This document shows positions 20,716 through 32,048 of a stretch of DNA of 64,000 nt, piece after piece. Positions within the stretch are counted from its first letter, which is position 1. Every line of letters begins with the position of its first letter. Made by a program: the position numbers and the translations under genes. Below the pieces are notes generated by a model. The model had not been told where the DNA came from. It was given only the letters and a program-made list of their open reading frames with translations, and did not search any database. Source of the stretch: Oscheius dolichura (taxonomy: Eukaryota > Nematoda > Chromadorea > Rhabditida > Rhabditidae); NCBI GenBank assembly GCA_932521035.1, contig OW051493.1, positions 7,812,001-7,876,000 of the forward strand, given 5' to 3'.

Positions 20716-21509
20716 CCAGCATCGATCATCAGAGTTCTGTTCCATCTGCATCCACAGGTTCAGAATCCTGTTCGTGGATGTCGCCTCTTTTGATATGATA
20801 GATGGCGGGCGTTCCGGACAGGATCAATAAATTATTGACGGGGTGTACGGAAGCACAAAAAGACAGGCTTTAAAAAAACGGCGTGAATCAAAAATTTGGG
20901 CTTCGAGCGCTTCAAAAAACTACAGTAACCCTATTAAGGCAGTTACAGACAACTTTTAACGATTCCTTACGTTCCCACTCATTTTACTTCGAAAACAGGA
21001 ATTTGGCAACTTGTAAGAAACATTTGCATCTTGTTCCAAGGCTACAGTAGCCGTTTAGAGCACAAAAGTCCCAGAGGGCCTCTGTTCCAGTTAATTCTCG
21101 CTGTTCCGGAGTTTCCAGGGGGTTTAACAACTCCAAACCCCATTGTTTTACCGGGAAAACTCAAGGTCTGCTAAAAAATGCGCAAAGATTACAACAGCAC
21201 CTAAATTTGTCTTTTTCTCGAAAAAAAACGGAGAATTGGAGCAGAAACCCGTGAAACAGCGCACTGATTCCACCTACCAATCTTCTTCCCTTCGAGACCT
21301 TCCTTGCCCGTTCAACCACTCGAATTCTTAAAATTAAAGTTAAAAAATGACACCACAGTTGTCTTAAACGAGCCCGAAATCGACCCTCTTACACGGATGC
21401 ATCGACAGCGTTCATCGCATCTTAAATTTGTGCGCTCCCGCCAATGACCTCGTGATTTGTGGACTTCCAGTTTGTCCTTAGGGGCAGGAGAAAGAGAGAC
21501 GGTTCTCGC
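20716..21509. other. Intergenic, no gene seen
   Basis: No supported exon. Contains two copies of the dispersed TACAGTA motif (20923 CTACAGTAACCC; 21041 CTACAGTAGCC). Confidence 0.4.
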
Positions 21510-21858
21510 ATGCGGAGATTTTTCTTTATTATTGTTTTGCTTATTTATTCTGCTAAAAGTTACAAGAAATCCAAACACACCGGCATCGTTGGCGAACGGG
21601 ATCTTCGATGTGCTCGACGCTGGGCCAGAGGTTGGTTTTCCCTTCTCTCCCGTCTCCTTCCTCATTCTTTCCCTCGATAACAGTCACTTCTCATCTTTTT
21701 CTGCCCCTTGTCAGTCTTCTCTTTCCATTAAATATCTCCCCGATATTTTTCCATTTACTTTTCTTTTTCTCTCCTAATTTTCGACAGATCCTGGCTATCT
21801 TTTCTCAACCAGGCGTCGCCGCGCCGGATATCAGTTCCTCCTGTTGTGCATTGTCTAA
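21510..21858 (+). CDS. Possible small secreted peptide or first exons of the Hedgehog-related gene
   Basis: ATG at 21510 gives MRRFFFIIVLLIYSAKSYKK, a strong signal peptide, followed by ERDLRCARRWAR. A donor at 21631 and an acceptor ending 21787 join in phase 1 to DPGYLFSTRRRRAGYQFLLL, then a stop at 21856-21858. The tetrabasic RRRR could be a processing site of a 63-residue precursor. Alternatively the second exon ends earlier and these are the 5' exons of the Ground/Hint gene, whose own signal peptide I could not locate. I cannot decide between them. Confidence 0.3.
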
Positions 21859-22892
21859 AAGAAGCCAAACAGCATGAATTCAGGTTTCCCTACGCTTTTT
21901 TAGCCAAGAAGAGTTATGAGACCTTTTTCCTTTCACGAAAACCATAATTTCGTCTCTTTTCCTGTGTAATTCCATTGGCGAAAGGTCAAAAGGCCACCGA
22001 GTTGGTTAAATCCGTAGAAAATCGTCGCTATTTTGAGAAACGATACTTTTGTACTTTCGGATAGACTAGGAGAAACCTGACTGTCTTTTTCTGCCCAGCT
22101 GTATTTTTGTCTTGTTGGAAAAGCCTCTCCGCCGCCTTGTATTGAAGGTTATCGGTCATCATCTCCGTACTTTTCGCATTAGGCAATTCCCCTTTTTTGT
22201 GTACCGACAAGAACACAAAATGGAACAGATCTTCGTCACAACTTTTCCTTTGTTTCTAATCCTGAAAAGCAGTTTTGAAGGCCGCAACTTTCTCCGATTT
22301 TATAGGTCACGTTCACGGCTTCTGTACGGAAGGAATTCTTGAACTTTAGTCTCGGTTTTTTGACATCTTTTAAAGTCTCGGTGTACGCAGTGAAAAGTCA
22401 ATATTCGCTTTTCATATGGCCCGATTCAATCCATCACAATAAAGTCGCTGTAGATAACGACGGCGTCCCGGGGAGATTTCACTTTTAAGATTAAGCATGT
22501 GGGTGGCAGTGATATCGGTGGACTTTCTGGAATATTTATCACGTTTTATTGCCTTCGGGCATCGAAAACCACGGATCAGTGTTTCATTTCGCCTGAAAGA
22601 ATGAAGAACAGGAGGACTCGAAAGCTCCCGAATCTCAATTGGCAACATAAACTTTACAATTAGTCGAATATTTTATTCCAACCCCCTTTATTTAGTTTGC
22701 TTGCTGCTTCAAGTGTACTGCAGTAAGATTGACTTTTATTCAGTGGGTCCCATAACGAAGAGCCGAGCTAATCTTTACCCCTGTACCAGTAGAAGTACTG
22801 TAGATCTGCGCATGACCAGAAGATACAATTCTTCCTGGGTATCAAAAATCCACTTTTCTCCCATTTTTTCCTACTGTAATTCTTCTTTTTAG
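21859..22892. other. Non-coding stretch before the Ground-domain exons
   Basis: No exon I can support. The missing 5' exon(s) of the Hedgehog-related gene should be here or upstream, because the first recognised exon at 22893 begins in phase 1 after an acceptor. Confidence 0.35.
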
Positions 22893-25800
22893 CAAATGTC
22901 TCGACTCCCATCTACGGTGAAATATGTTGTGATGTTGAGATGGACTACATTTTGGCCCATGTGAAAGAGAGCACTAACCATACACTGGGAGACACTGCTC
23001 GGGTACCTAGCCATCCTGACATTGTAGCTTTTTATGCCATTTTAGAGGCTGCAACGAAAGTTTCAAAAGCTCTTCGACACCTCTTTTGAAGTGCTAATTA
23101 GTGACGACGACTTTGCTATAAAGAGTTACTACAATGGACAGAGGATGTGCAAGCTGAAGACGGATAGTGGACTATATGTGGCGGCTTACCGTACTCCTGT
23201 AAAGGTAGGGCTCTTAATTTTTCTCTTCGAGGCCTGAAATACTCATACAGTATGACGTCCACAACAAGACTGCGGAGTGGTTCTTCAGCACCTTGGACTC
23301 GGAAGAAGAATTGGGGACGACTCATTCCATCGAGGGGCTGCGCGAACCGTGGAGGGATATTCGACTGGATCCGTTGGCTGACTTGGGCTCGGGGACACAT
23401 TGTAACCGGACGAGGAGGGATGGTAACAAATGCTGTAGCAGGGAGATCTACCTGGTTATTAACATCACAATTGACGAAATGACAACGAGTCCCATATTCC
23501 CGAGCAGTAATCTGACGCCGGGAGTTGCAGCCAATGTAAGTAAGGGATTCCTTCTTTTCTGTCTGATCATATCCATCGGAAATCCTTTTTTATGGAAAGA
23601 TTCGAGAGGTCTTCCCAGTTCGAAAGCCCTCTGACAGCCATTTTTACTGTAAAAACTGCTGAAGGGAAGGTGTCACCCCAGTTTCCAGTGGATGCGGTCG
23701 CTTTTTTCTCATTTTTTGATCGGATAAGGGTGGTCAACTCTTTTCCCCCTTTCAGGTGGTCCAAAAACGTGTGCAGCAGCGTTTCGCCCGTATTTTTGAA
23801 GTCATCGTCTCGAGGGACAACTTCGAAATGGCGACATATTCCATCGGCGACTTCTATTGCAAAGTTCGGATGCAGGATGTCTACATTTTGGCCTATGAAA
23901 CGGCCCATCAGAGTGGTGTAAGAGCTTTTCTCCCTAAATTTTTACGGATTAAATTTGAGTATCATCCGTATGATAAAATGGAAGTACTGCATTTTGGAGG
24001 ATTGACTGATCCCGATCCCCTGGGGACGCCGTTATTCGCGTTACCGGGGCAGCTGGAAGCGAGGAAAGGAATCGAGCTGGAATCAGAGGGATATCGGCTA
24101 GGGTACCCGAAAGATTCTCATTGTGACCATAACAAGAAGACAGGTGGGTCATTTTTGCATCTTATTCCTGTTTTTACCCTCTTTCCGTATTTTCAAATGT
24201 TCCAAATGATCTGTTTGATCTCCCTGTTGACACTTTTTGTTAGAAATTCAGGTACAAATCACAAAGAGACGAGTCCAGTTTGATCACCTGAAACGGGCTT
24301 TTTTTTTACTGTACACCAGACGATTTGTTCCAAGACACGTTTCTTTTTTCCCCGTGAGACCATGTTCGTATAAGCTAGCGTGTGCCGTTCTCGCTTCCTC
24401 CCCCTCCCGCCGGATCTCCCCTTCTTTTGCCCCTGTTCTTATCAAATTGACGTGGAATGCCCGAAAGCAAAAACGGCTTTTCCCCCTCTCGAATGGCTCG
24501 ACCTGTATATTTGTATCAGAGGCGGAGATCTCGTACCGAAAATTTTCGGCGAAGGAAAAGATCAAATGTGACCGGGGAAGGTGATGGATTAGGAGCGGGG
24601 TATCCGCTGGCAGGGAGAGACCATCCAACACCGCGGCACAAAACTGCACAATTGGGGAGAAAACCACGTGGCGTTCCTCTGCTTTCGCTTACGGCCATAC
24701 CACGTTGAAAGTACGCCATCCCGTCCGATCTGGCAAGTCAAGCAACGTTGGGCCCGGTTAGTACTTGGATCGGAGACGGCTTGGGAATCCCGGGTGTCGT
24801 AAGCCTTTTGTCATCCCTTCCCCCTTCTTTTTTTGCCGTCGCTGATCGAATCTAACCTCTCAACTTGATCCCAATGAGCCCTTACCGGGCGGGGCTATCG
24901 AATTTTTCTCCCCTCTCCACCCATAAAATCCCGTCTCACCCGGGCCGTTTAATCGAATGACGCATTCTTTCTTGGGTTTGGGGAAGAGGGCGAGAGATGA
25001 TATCCGTTTTATTACGAATCCTTCAGAATTCAGGAATGAAATGTTGCCATATGGATCTCTTCCAATCGATGCACGGTACGGTAATGGATATGAAAGGCGA
25101 GGACACATTCGATGCCATTGACCGACGGCAGATCGCTGCTGTAAATGACTGAAACCCCATAAATAAAGACAACTTCTTCCAGATGATGAGAAAGAAAGCT
25201 GAAGAGGCCATAAACGAGCCGCTGGAGCTGATTATTTCGGAGAAACCATTTCATGTCTCGTCAAACCATGAAGGAGACTGTACTTGTAAATTCAAAGCCG
25301 ACCAATACCATATTATGGCTTGGAGAACTCCGGGAAATTACAATATTGGTGTGGATATGTACGCAGACAATGGGCACACGTCATTCTTGGGATGTGGCAG
25401 CAATAACACTGTACTCACTAAAGACGAAGGTAAGAAGGACCTGAAGATACAGTCTGCTCCTCTAAAACACGAATTTATCCTTTCGGGACCTCCTGTAGTC
25501 ACGACTGTTGGGGTTTCCTTCCTTAAAGACTGAGCGCCCAGGGAGAACAGAAATCCGAGTTCACAACGAACGGCTTCCTCGTTTCCAAGTTCACTCGCAG
25601 CTTCCCTCCCGAGAGAGAAAACTGGAATGAGTAAAAATCGGCCAGCATTCCTTTTTGGTTTTTTTTGCATGTACGCTGTGGCTATCCACCCGAATAATTG
25701 AATTACCTGTCGGGATTTCCTCCTTCCGACGAGGATGTTGCGGTCGAAGAGGGGGCTTTTAAAAGACGAAAACTTCCTCGGGAGAGGGAGAAGAATGAAA

Positions 25801-27824
25801 AGATCAAAACATAGACACTTTTAGGCGCCACGTGTTGTAACCGGACGCTACGGTACTCCATTTCCAAGACTCTTCACGAGCATTCGAATCTTGACTTTAC
25901 CCAGATGGACACAGAGAAAGTTACCAAGGTAAGGGAGAGACTGAATAAAAAAAACGAAACGTTACTAGGCTCTTTCCATGATGGGAATGAAGCAATTCGG
26001 GAGATCTGTGGAGAGTGTCATAGCCAGGGGGGATTTCCATTGGAAGTCGCCTGGCAGTAGAACGGGAGGAAAGACCTGTAAAGTGGATTTGTTCCAATTC
26101 CACGCATTGATCTTCGAAACGGCTGTAGACTACGGGTATCTACCAGTCATTTCTTTTCCTTTCAGGACCCATTGAACCCAGATTGGTCAGAGCATGAGAC
26201 AATGGAACTGCTAGACGTTATCCGACCTCCTGACTTCAAATCCGGTGGAGGCGGTGGCGGTGGAGGAAGTGGAAGCGGGGGAGGCAATGGCGGAGGAGAC
26301 GGAAATGGAAATGGCCAAGGAAACGGAAATAATAATGGAAACGGCGATGGAAATGGAAACGGACAGGGAGATGGAAACGGGAATGGGAATGGCAACGCCA
26401 ACGCAAACGCAAACGCAAATGCAAATGCAAATGCTAACGCCAATGCAAACGCAAATGCGAATGCGAACGTCGCCAACGCCATTACCCAGTCAGGAAATAT
26501 TGCACAGAGGATCCCGAGTCAGGCGGCAATTGATCAAATTCAAAATATCATCAACTCGAATCCATTCAACCCGAACAATCCAGCCAACCCGGTCAACCCG
26601 GCTAATCCGGCGAATCCAGCCAATCCTGCGGTTACGGATCCTTGGCAACAATTCTTGGCTGCTGTCGGAGCGGGAGGAGCTTGTTTCTCGGAAGATATGA
26701 CAGTAACGACACCGAGGGGACGGAAAACTATGGGGGAACTACAAATTGGAGATTATGTACTGACAGCCCAGGAGAAAGAGGTGAGCTCTTCTTTAATAAG
26801 TAGTGTAGGAAGAGCTAGCCCCCTATTTCAAGGCGTTTGACTACTTTTATGTTTGTTTTCAGCCCTTCTTCGAGCAAATAGCCCTGTGGCTCCATCGTGA
26901 AACAGAATTTGAGAGCATTTTCGTCGATTTGACAACAGCTGGTGGTAGAAATCTGCTCCTCACACCGAAACACTTGATCTACAGAGAGAAATATTCAAGT
27001 TTGTGCACCTGTTCACTCTAAATAACCGCTACAAGTTTTAGATAATAGGACAAAGGTAATTGAAACGCTGCCAGAGAGCGGGGAAGTGTTTGCTCAAGAT
27101 TTGGAAGTCGGAGACTATTTCTACGTCCTACATGAGGTAAGGTGGTGGCTTTCAAAGGCGTTCAGTTCCATAAGAGGGCGTAGTACTGTCTAAAGAGTCT
27201 GCTGGGGTTTCTTACCATAATCCAGTCTTGAGCGGGGGTCTACCAACTTTTCCTAGCTCAGTAACCTATCAACTTGTGGAAGTTTCTTCTAAACTTATGA
27301 AAATTGGCTGGGAGAGTACCGGGTGACCCGTGCCGTTAAAATAACAGTCAGGAACCTCGGTTTGAGCGCAGTGGTCCTGTGGCGGCTCACTGACGTCTCC
27401 CAGCTAGGTCTCTGAAATAACCCTTTTCCCCATTTGTACAGCTCCTAAAAACTTGTCCTTTTTTCTCCCTGCCTTATCTGTTTTGGTACTCCTGTCCTCA
27501 CCCTTGCTCCTTGCGAAAGTACACAAAAACAAGGAGATCGAGGAGAAATTCGACCTGATTACCGCCCGATTGCAGGGCACGTGGAGATTAGAAGGGATTG
27601 TGAAACTGTCCGTAGTGAAGAGGAAAGGCATCTACGCCCCGCTTACCCCAAGCGGGAGGATAATTGTCAACGACATCCTAGCCTCCTGCTACAGTGAATT
27701 TGATGACGTCAATATACAGAACACATACTTTGCGGTAATGTTCCCGGGCTCTTTGAAGATCTGGTTGAAATTTCCAGACAATATCGGAAGTTCAACGCTA
27801 TTTTCCATGGCTTTCCAATTTTAG
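22893..27824 (+). CDS. Hedgehog-related protein: four Ground-like domains, Gly/Asn/Ala linker, Hint domain (groundhog-type)
   Basis: Recognised exons: 22893-23002, 23046-23204, 23251-23535, 23756-23917, 23960-24143, 25034-25140, 25183-25429, 25825-25928, 25969-26124, 26166-26780, 26863-26998, 27042-27136, about 27534-27824; all but the last join are phase-consistent, about 880 residues. Ground-like units: (1) ICC...FEVLISDDDF...MCKL; (2) KCC...FEVIVSRDNF...FYCKV; (3) KCC...LELIISEKPF...CTCKF; (4) TCC...VESVIARGDF...KTCKV. Units 2 and 3 are preceded by similar linkers ending THC/SHC + basic + G. A Gly/Asn/Ala-rich tract follows. The Hint part starts at GGACFSEDMTV (nucleophilic Cys), has LLLTPKHLIY (Thr-x-x-His) and ends KGIYAPLTPSGRI...ILASCYS. 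Hint domains self-cleave and, in Hedgehog, attach cholesterol. In C. elegans such proteins serve epidermis and moulting. The signal peptide exon is missing; an alternative last exon after 27735 is possible. Confidence 0.8.
24687..24804 (+). rRNA. 5S ribosomal RNA gene inside an intron of the Hedgehog-related gene
   Basis: About 118 nt starting GCTTACGGCCATACCACGTT and ending GTGTCGTAAGC. The ends pair (GCTTACG with CGTAAGC). Internal landmarks of metazoan 5S rRNA are present: CCATCCCGTCCGATCTGGCA, AAGCAACGTTGGGCCCGGTT, AGTACTTGGATCGGAGACGG and TGGGAATCCCGGGT, covering the box A and box C control elements used by TFIIIA and Pol III. A TTTT run follows (24806-24809) as a short Pol III terminator, and a T7 tract near 24829. 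It lies in the 890-bp intron 24144-25033, in the same direction as the host gene. It differs from the C. elegans sequence as I remember it at scattered positions; whether it is expressed is unknown. Confidence 0.9.
26242..26640 (+). repeat. Low-complexity coding repeats: Gly-rich, Gly-Asn, Asn-Ala, then Asn-Pro-Ala
   Basis: Within one exon the code runs through a Gly-rich block (26242-26290), alternating Gly-Asn with Asp/Gln (26290-26400), about 15 Asn-Ala dipeptides (26392-26472, GCN AAY hexamers), and after a short helix-forming stretch an Asn-Pro-Ala/Val series (26565-26635). It separates the fourth Ground-like domain from the Hint domain. Confidence 0.9.
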
Positions 27825-28379
27825 CAATACTGAAGTCAGTGTTATCGTTTATTATTTCATAAACACGCCATTTCCAGGTACTGGTCCCTTATTTATTGCA
27901 CCTTTATCAAGATTTAATCAAATTGGTCGTTCCACTACGTACAAAAACCATCTGGTAACCAAATAAGTCTCCAAAATAGACTTTAAACAACTATTTAATA
28001 ATTGTTATTAATAAATGTTATTTATTATTTGTGATGGAATTGGTTCGAGTCTGGGGGAACGGAGAGATCCTCGGAAAACTGTACAACTCCTTCTCTTTGC
28101 CTTTTGTGGCCGTGGGAGCAGACAAGACAAGCCGTTTCGTAAAAGCCCATACCGGGGGAGGAACTGCCGTTGTCTTGTATGGTCGCCCTTGCCTCGGGAA
28201 GACCCCAGAGGCGGATCGGGTACAAGGCTATGGAGATGGAAATTAGGAACCCTCGGGATCCTTTATACATTTATACAGAACACCGTCTATACAACTAGCT
28301 TAGAATAGCTCCAGGTAAGTTTTGGCATGAAGTCTACGAATAAATGACAAAGCGAAATTATGTACACTGGGTTTAAAAG
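27825..28379. other. 3' flank of the Hedgehog-related gene
   Basis: An alternative splice, donor at 27736 and acceptor ending 27780, would extend the Hint protein as TISEVQRYFPWLSNFSNTEV to a stop near 27966. Short plus ORFs at 28015-28308 have no support. The region is otherwise AT-rich, with AATAAA-type sequences near 28012. Confidence 0.35.
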
Positions 28380-29218
28380 TTAGCTATTGACTCCATAAAG
28401 TCTCCTCTCCTGTAGAGCACGCCGTGCACGATGGCGTATCTCCCAGACAGCAGCGGTTCCGAGACCCGCAGCTGCACCAACAGCAAGGGCGCCGAGAGCT
28501 GGGAGACCGGCAAGGCCGACAGGAATGGCTACGGTAGCCGTTGCAACTGAGACGACTGCCCGTTTACTGGTATTTACCTCAAGTTTTACTATTTAAATTT
28601 AGGTGGGGTAAACAAAAACCTGGTCACTGATTTTGTTCCCATAGCGGCAAAACTTGGCAAAATGTTCGCAATTATTCACCGTCAGACTGTAACTACCCGA
28701 TCCCAGCTGTAAATGCCAATTGACAGGGAATGATTCGTGGATGACGGCGTACCTTGTCTTGAGCCGTGCGGATGATATGATTCGACTCATAGCGTTTGTG
28801 GTATCGATCCATCGAGTTGTTGATCCTCAGTTTGTCCTGACCAGCAACATGTTCCAAGGCATCACATCGTACAGTAGCCTTGTCTGTCCCGGAAATCAAA
28901 CCAGACGCTCCTGCGACCGATCCAGCCGCCTGAGTCACGTCCACACCGCCGAAGTCCCCTTCCGGGGTGGAGTAATGAATAACCCTCGGATTACCTTCCA
29001 TGGGTCCGATGTACACAGCCCAATGCTAAAAAGAAAACGAAATTATACAGTGCTGAATGTCATTTTCAGTGTAACCGAGCAAAAAAAAGTGAACTAACCG
29101 TATAAATATTAAAAATTAAAAGAGTCCTTCTGAATTCCAGCAGATCTCCAGGTGTCAAGCGTTCCAAGATTTCTTCCCAAGTTCCCCAAGCACTTTGAAA
29201 CGAATCATCCGACGACAT
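28380..29218 (-). CDS. LRAT-domain protein 2, 225 aa
   Basis: Four exons on the minus strand: 29099-29218, 28753-29025, 28620-28706 and 28380-28577; 226 codons, all in phase. The second to fourth exons begin and end at the same codons as in the LRAT gene at 6162. Start MSSDDSFQSAWGTWEEILER. Catalytic landmarks are HWAVYIG (His41), VIHYSTP (His57) and NCEHF (Cys144). The C-terminal exon is a long Ala/Gly/Val hydrophobic segment (ATATVAIPVGLAGLPALGAL) then a basic tail, a probable membrane anchor. The family includes phospholipase A/acyltransferases and EGL-26-like proteins; the substrate is unknown. It is inverted relative to, and 22 kb away from, its paralogue. Confidence 0.85.
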
Positions 29219-29685
29219 CTCCAAATTTAACTGAAAATAAAAAATGTAGTTGATGGTGCGAAATTCAAAGGGGGAAGGCGTTCAATCGAGAAGCGTCTGC
29301 ACGATAAGAAGCCCGTTCGAAAAAGATTAAGACATAAAAAAGGAAGTCGCAAGGTTCCTGCTCGGAAAAGAACAAATTTTTACGTTTTGGAGTAGCAGGA
29401 TAGTTGCGTTACGGGTGTGAGAACTATCACTGGATCTTGAGAGGATGAGCAGGCAGTAAAATTGCGGTCAGGTCATAACAGTTAAAGTTTATGAGATACA
29501 GTACAAGACGATGTCTGATAAATTAGAGAGGTAGGCAGTGCTCGAACCTCTACGGCCCCATTCACATGATACCAATCCCAGCTGTCGAGCCAGCAGCTTC
29601 CCCTTATCAACGAACAGATAGCCTGCGCTGCCAAAAACTATTGTTTACTTTCCTGATGAAATAGCCAAGTACAAGGACATGTTTA
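29219..29685. other. Intergenic between two minus-strand genes
   Basis: Separates the transporter stop from the LRAT start. A minus open stretch near 29520-29640 (AAQAICSLIRGSCWLDSWDW) has no splice partners I can define. Confidence 0.3.
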
Positions 29686-32048
29686 TTATGCGTTACCCGT
29701 TAACGTTCTAACATTGGATATAATACCCGCCACGAGGAAGAAGAGACCAATTACACAGAGAATTGTATTTTCAGCCACGAGGAGACCAGCTCGGAGATAT
29801 TTCTTTTCTTCAAGGTGGACTGGAAGAAAGGTTGTCGTATCCACAACGGCGGGGATTGCGAGGGCCAGCAGCATACCACAGGTTACTCCAACTAGGGGAA
29901 TAATATCCTCGAGATTGGGAATGGCGGCTGCTAAGGCCACTGAAAAAGGAGTACTGTAGCTGTTCTGTAATACGATGATTACTAGGACAGGTGGGTATTT
30001 AGGGGATTACGGTAGACCCTGAGCTCTAGAGTCTGGTTGGTATCTAGGGTCTAGGGCTCCGGGGCAGGCACTGGGCCCACAAAAACTCTCTTGTGTAGAA
30101 ACTTACCACCAACTGCCAAAATCCCTGTCCTCAGTCCAATATGAGCCAGATTTCTGACGATCTTCTTCTTTTTCTCCAGTCTTGCTGACAAAGGAGGCCA
30201 GAGGGACTCAACTGCTGGGTAGAGGATCAAAGGGAAGCCGGTGTAGACCGCCAGCATGAGGAGAATCTTCACACAGAGATTTGTCCTAAAAATATGATAA
30301 CGAAAAAGGGGAAGGGCTTTACGTATTATCAGGAAGATTCAGGGTGATACTTCCTTTAACTTGATTTCCATAGGAAATATAGCCATAGAAACCGGCGGAG
30401 ACGTAAACTATAGTTATCTGAAAAGGGGGAAATTATAAATGAAGAGAGAGAAGAAAACTGACCAGAGACATTCCCGTGGAGAGGACCCCAGTGTATCCTC
30501 TCATCTCTGATCCGTGTTTCATCCGATTCTCCAACGGTAAAACCATTGCCTGCCCCTCGAAGGAGTAGATAACTGCCCCGGCTGCCAGGACTACCCCATT
30601 GAAGTCTGTAATCCATGGCAGATTCTTCCACTCGTGTTTGTGCATGATCAATTGCTGAATTTGTCTTTGAATAAGTGAAACATGGAAAGTTCTACCGCGT
30701 AGATCAAAATAATCGAGGCTATCATGAAGAAATTACCGGCTAGACTGATGTAGGACATGATTTTTACGTTTCTAAAGGCGGAAAGTACTGATAAATGGAG
30801 GAAAATATACCTGGTAATTAAAGCGATGAATAAAAAAGGCAGAATCATTATTAGCATGTAGTAATATTTGGACCAAACCCATTCTGGTTGAAGATATTCG
30901 ACGAGCTGAAAAAAGGATGAATGATTCAGTTATTTTACGCCCATCTCCGAACTTTCAGGGTTTTTTTCTTCGGAAAATTGATTCCCCCGGGGAACCCCCA
31001 TCACATGGGTCTTCTGATAGCAGATAAAGAGAATGGATTGCCCGAGTCGGAGCAAAAAAGACAGTTTGAGCAGACACTCGGGAGGGGGTACCCCTAATCT
31101 TCGCGGGAACGTGCCTGGGCGAACTTTGGAGCCATTTTACAGGATTGTTTGAAGAGAAAGGGGCGAATGATGGACTTTGAAAGGTAAATAAAGTCTTGCG
31201 GCATACGGTATGCAGAGATTACAGTTACCAAAGGGCAATTCCAAAATTTTCGAGAGAACAGTGTTCAGAAATGTCTCCAAAACTCTCCAAACCCCTTCAA
31301 TTTCCCTTTAAAAGTCTTAAAGTTAAAGGGGAAGCACAAGGATCCAACTAGCCAGTATTGAGATCCCGGTGTCGAGACGAGCGAACTTTGAAACCGACCA
31401 CCTCCGCTAAAAACAATAATCCCTCCTACCTCTTTTGCATGATCACAGACGAAAATAAAATAGATGGAAATGACACCGATCTGTAGGGAGACTATACAAG
31501 CATTCACGAATATCCTGGAAGAGATTTTAACATCCTAGGGGATTCTAAACTAACCTAGCTACTGTAGAAAACCTATGCAGTAGTTTCGGACCACTTTTGA
31601 AGGATTCTGCCGCCATTTGAGCGTAATCTAGAGTAGCAATGGCTGGATTTCTGAAAGTTTTCGCTTTCTTCTGATTCTGCTGGCTTCCGACTTACCTCTT
31701 GGCCAAGAATTGACTACATTTGACCAATTTCATCATACAAATGGCGCATAATATTCCAATGATGAAGACCAACGAGAACCCTGTCCACAGACCAGCCTGT
31801 TTAAAAGCCAATGGAAGGGAAAAACAACCCGGTCCGATCATTCCTTTTAAAAAGTTGATCAATGCCAGATGGGCTCTTAATTGTTGGTTTAAATTAAACA
31901 GAGAAAACCCTTACGATATTCCATTTTCTCGTTTTGATTTGACGCTTCCTTCTTCTATTTGAAAAGAATCTTTGGAGGGCGCGACTTTGATAGGATCTAA
32001 TTGGGGTTTGGAGATCTTGGTAGGAGAACCTTTTGAATCATTTTCCAT
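29686..32048 (-). CDS. SLC36-type (AAAP family) amino-acid/proton symporter
   Basis: Multi-exon minus-strand gene. The ATG at 32048 gives MENDSKGSPTKISKPQLDPI, a hydrophilic cytosolic N-terminus. The second exon contains the family signature GMIGPGCFSLPLAFKQAGLW of TM1. Later exons hold MMKLVKCSQFLAKR, the TM3 region SLQIGVISIYFIFVC, TM4 MLIMILPFLFIALITR, KIMSYISLAGNFFMIASII, FEGQAMVLPLENRM (the conserved Glu-Gly loop of SLC36 proteins), VYTGFPLILYPAVESLWP, and a last exon with two hydrophobic helices ending NVRTLTGNA. These proteins carry small neutral amino acids with protons at the plasma membrane or lysosome; in C. elegans the SKAT-1 group is related. Introns are 40-250 bp; I did not fix every boundary. 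Confidence 0.8.

Noticed and set aside
24285..24686. Possible SL1 RNA gene next to the 5S gene
   Set aside because: I looked for the conserved spliced-leader 22-mer on both strands and did not find it.
28015..28308. Plus ORFs of 97 and 71 residues downstream of the Hint exon
   Set aside because: Basic, Gly/Arg-rich overlapping frames without splice signals or domain resemblance.
29535..29600. Possible tRNA on the minus strand (GAGGTTCGAGCA)
   Set aside because: The B-box-like word lacks the CC ending, and no acceptor stem or A box can be formed around it.
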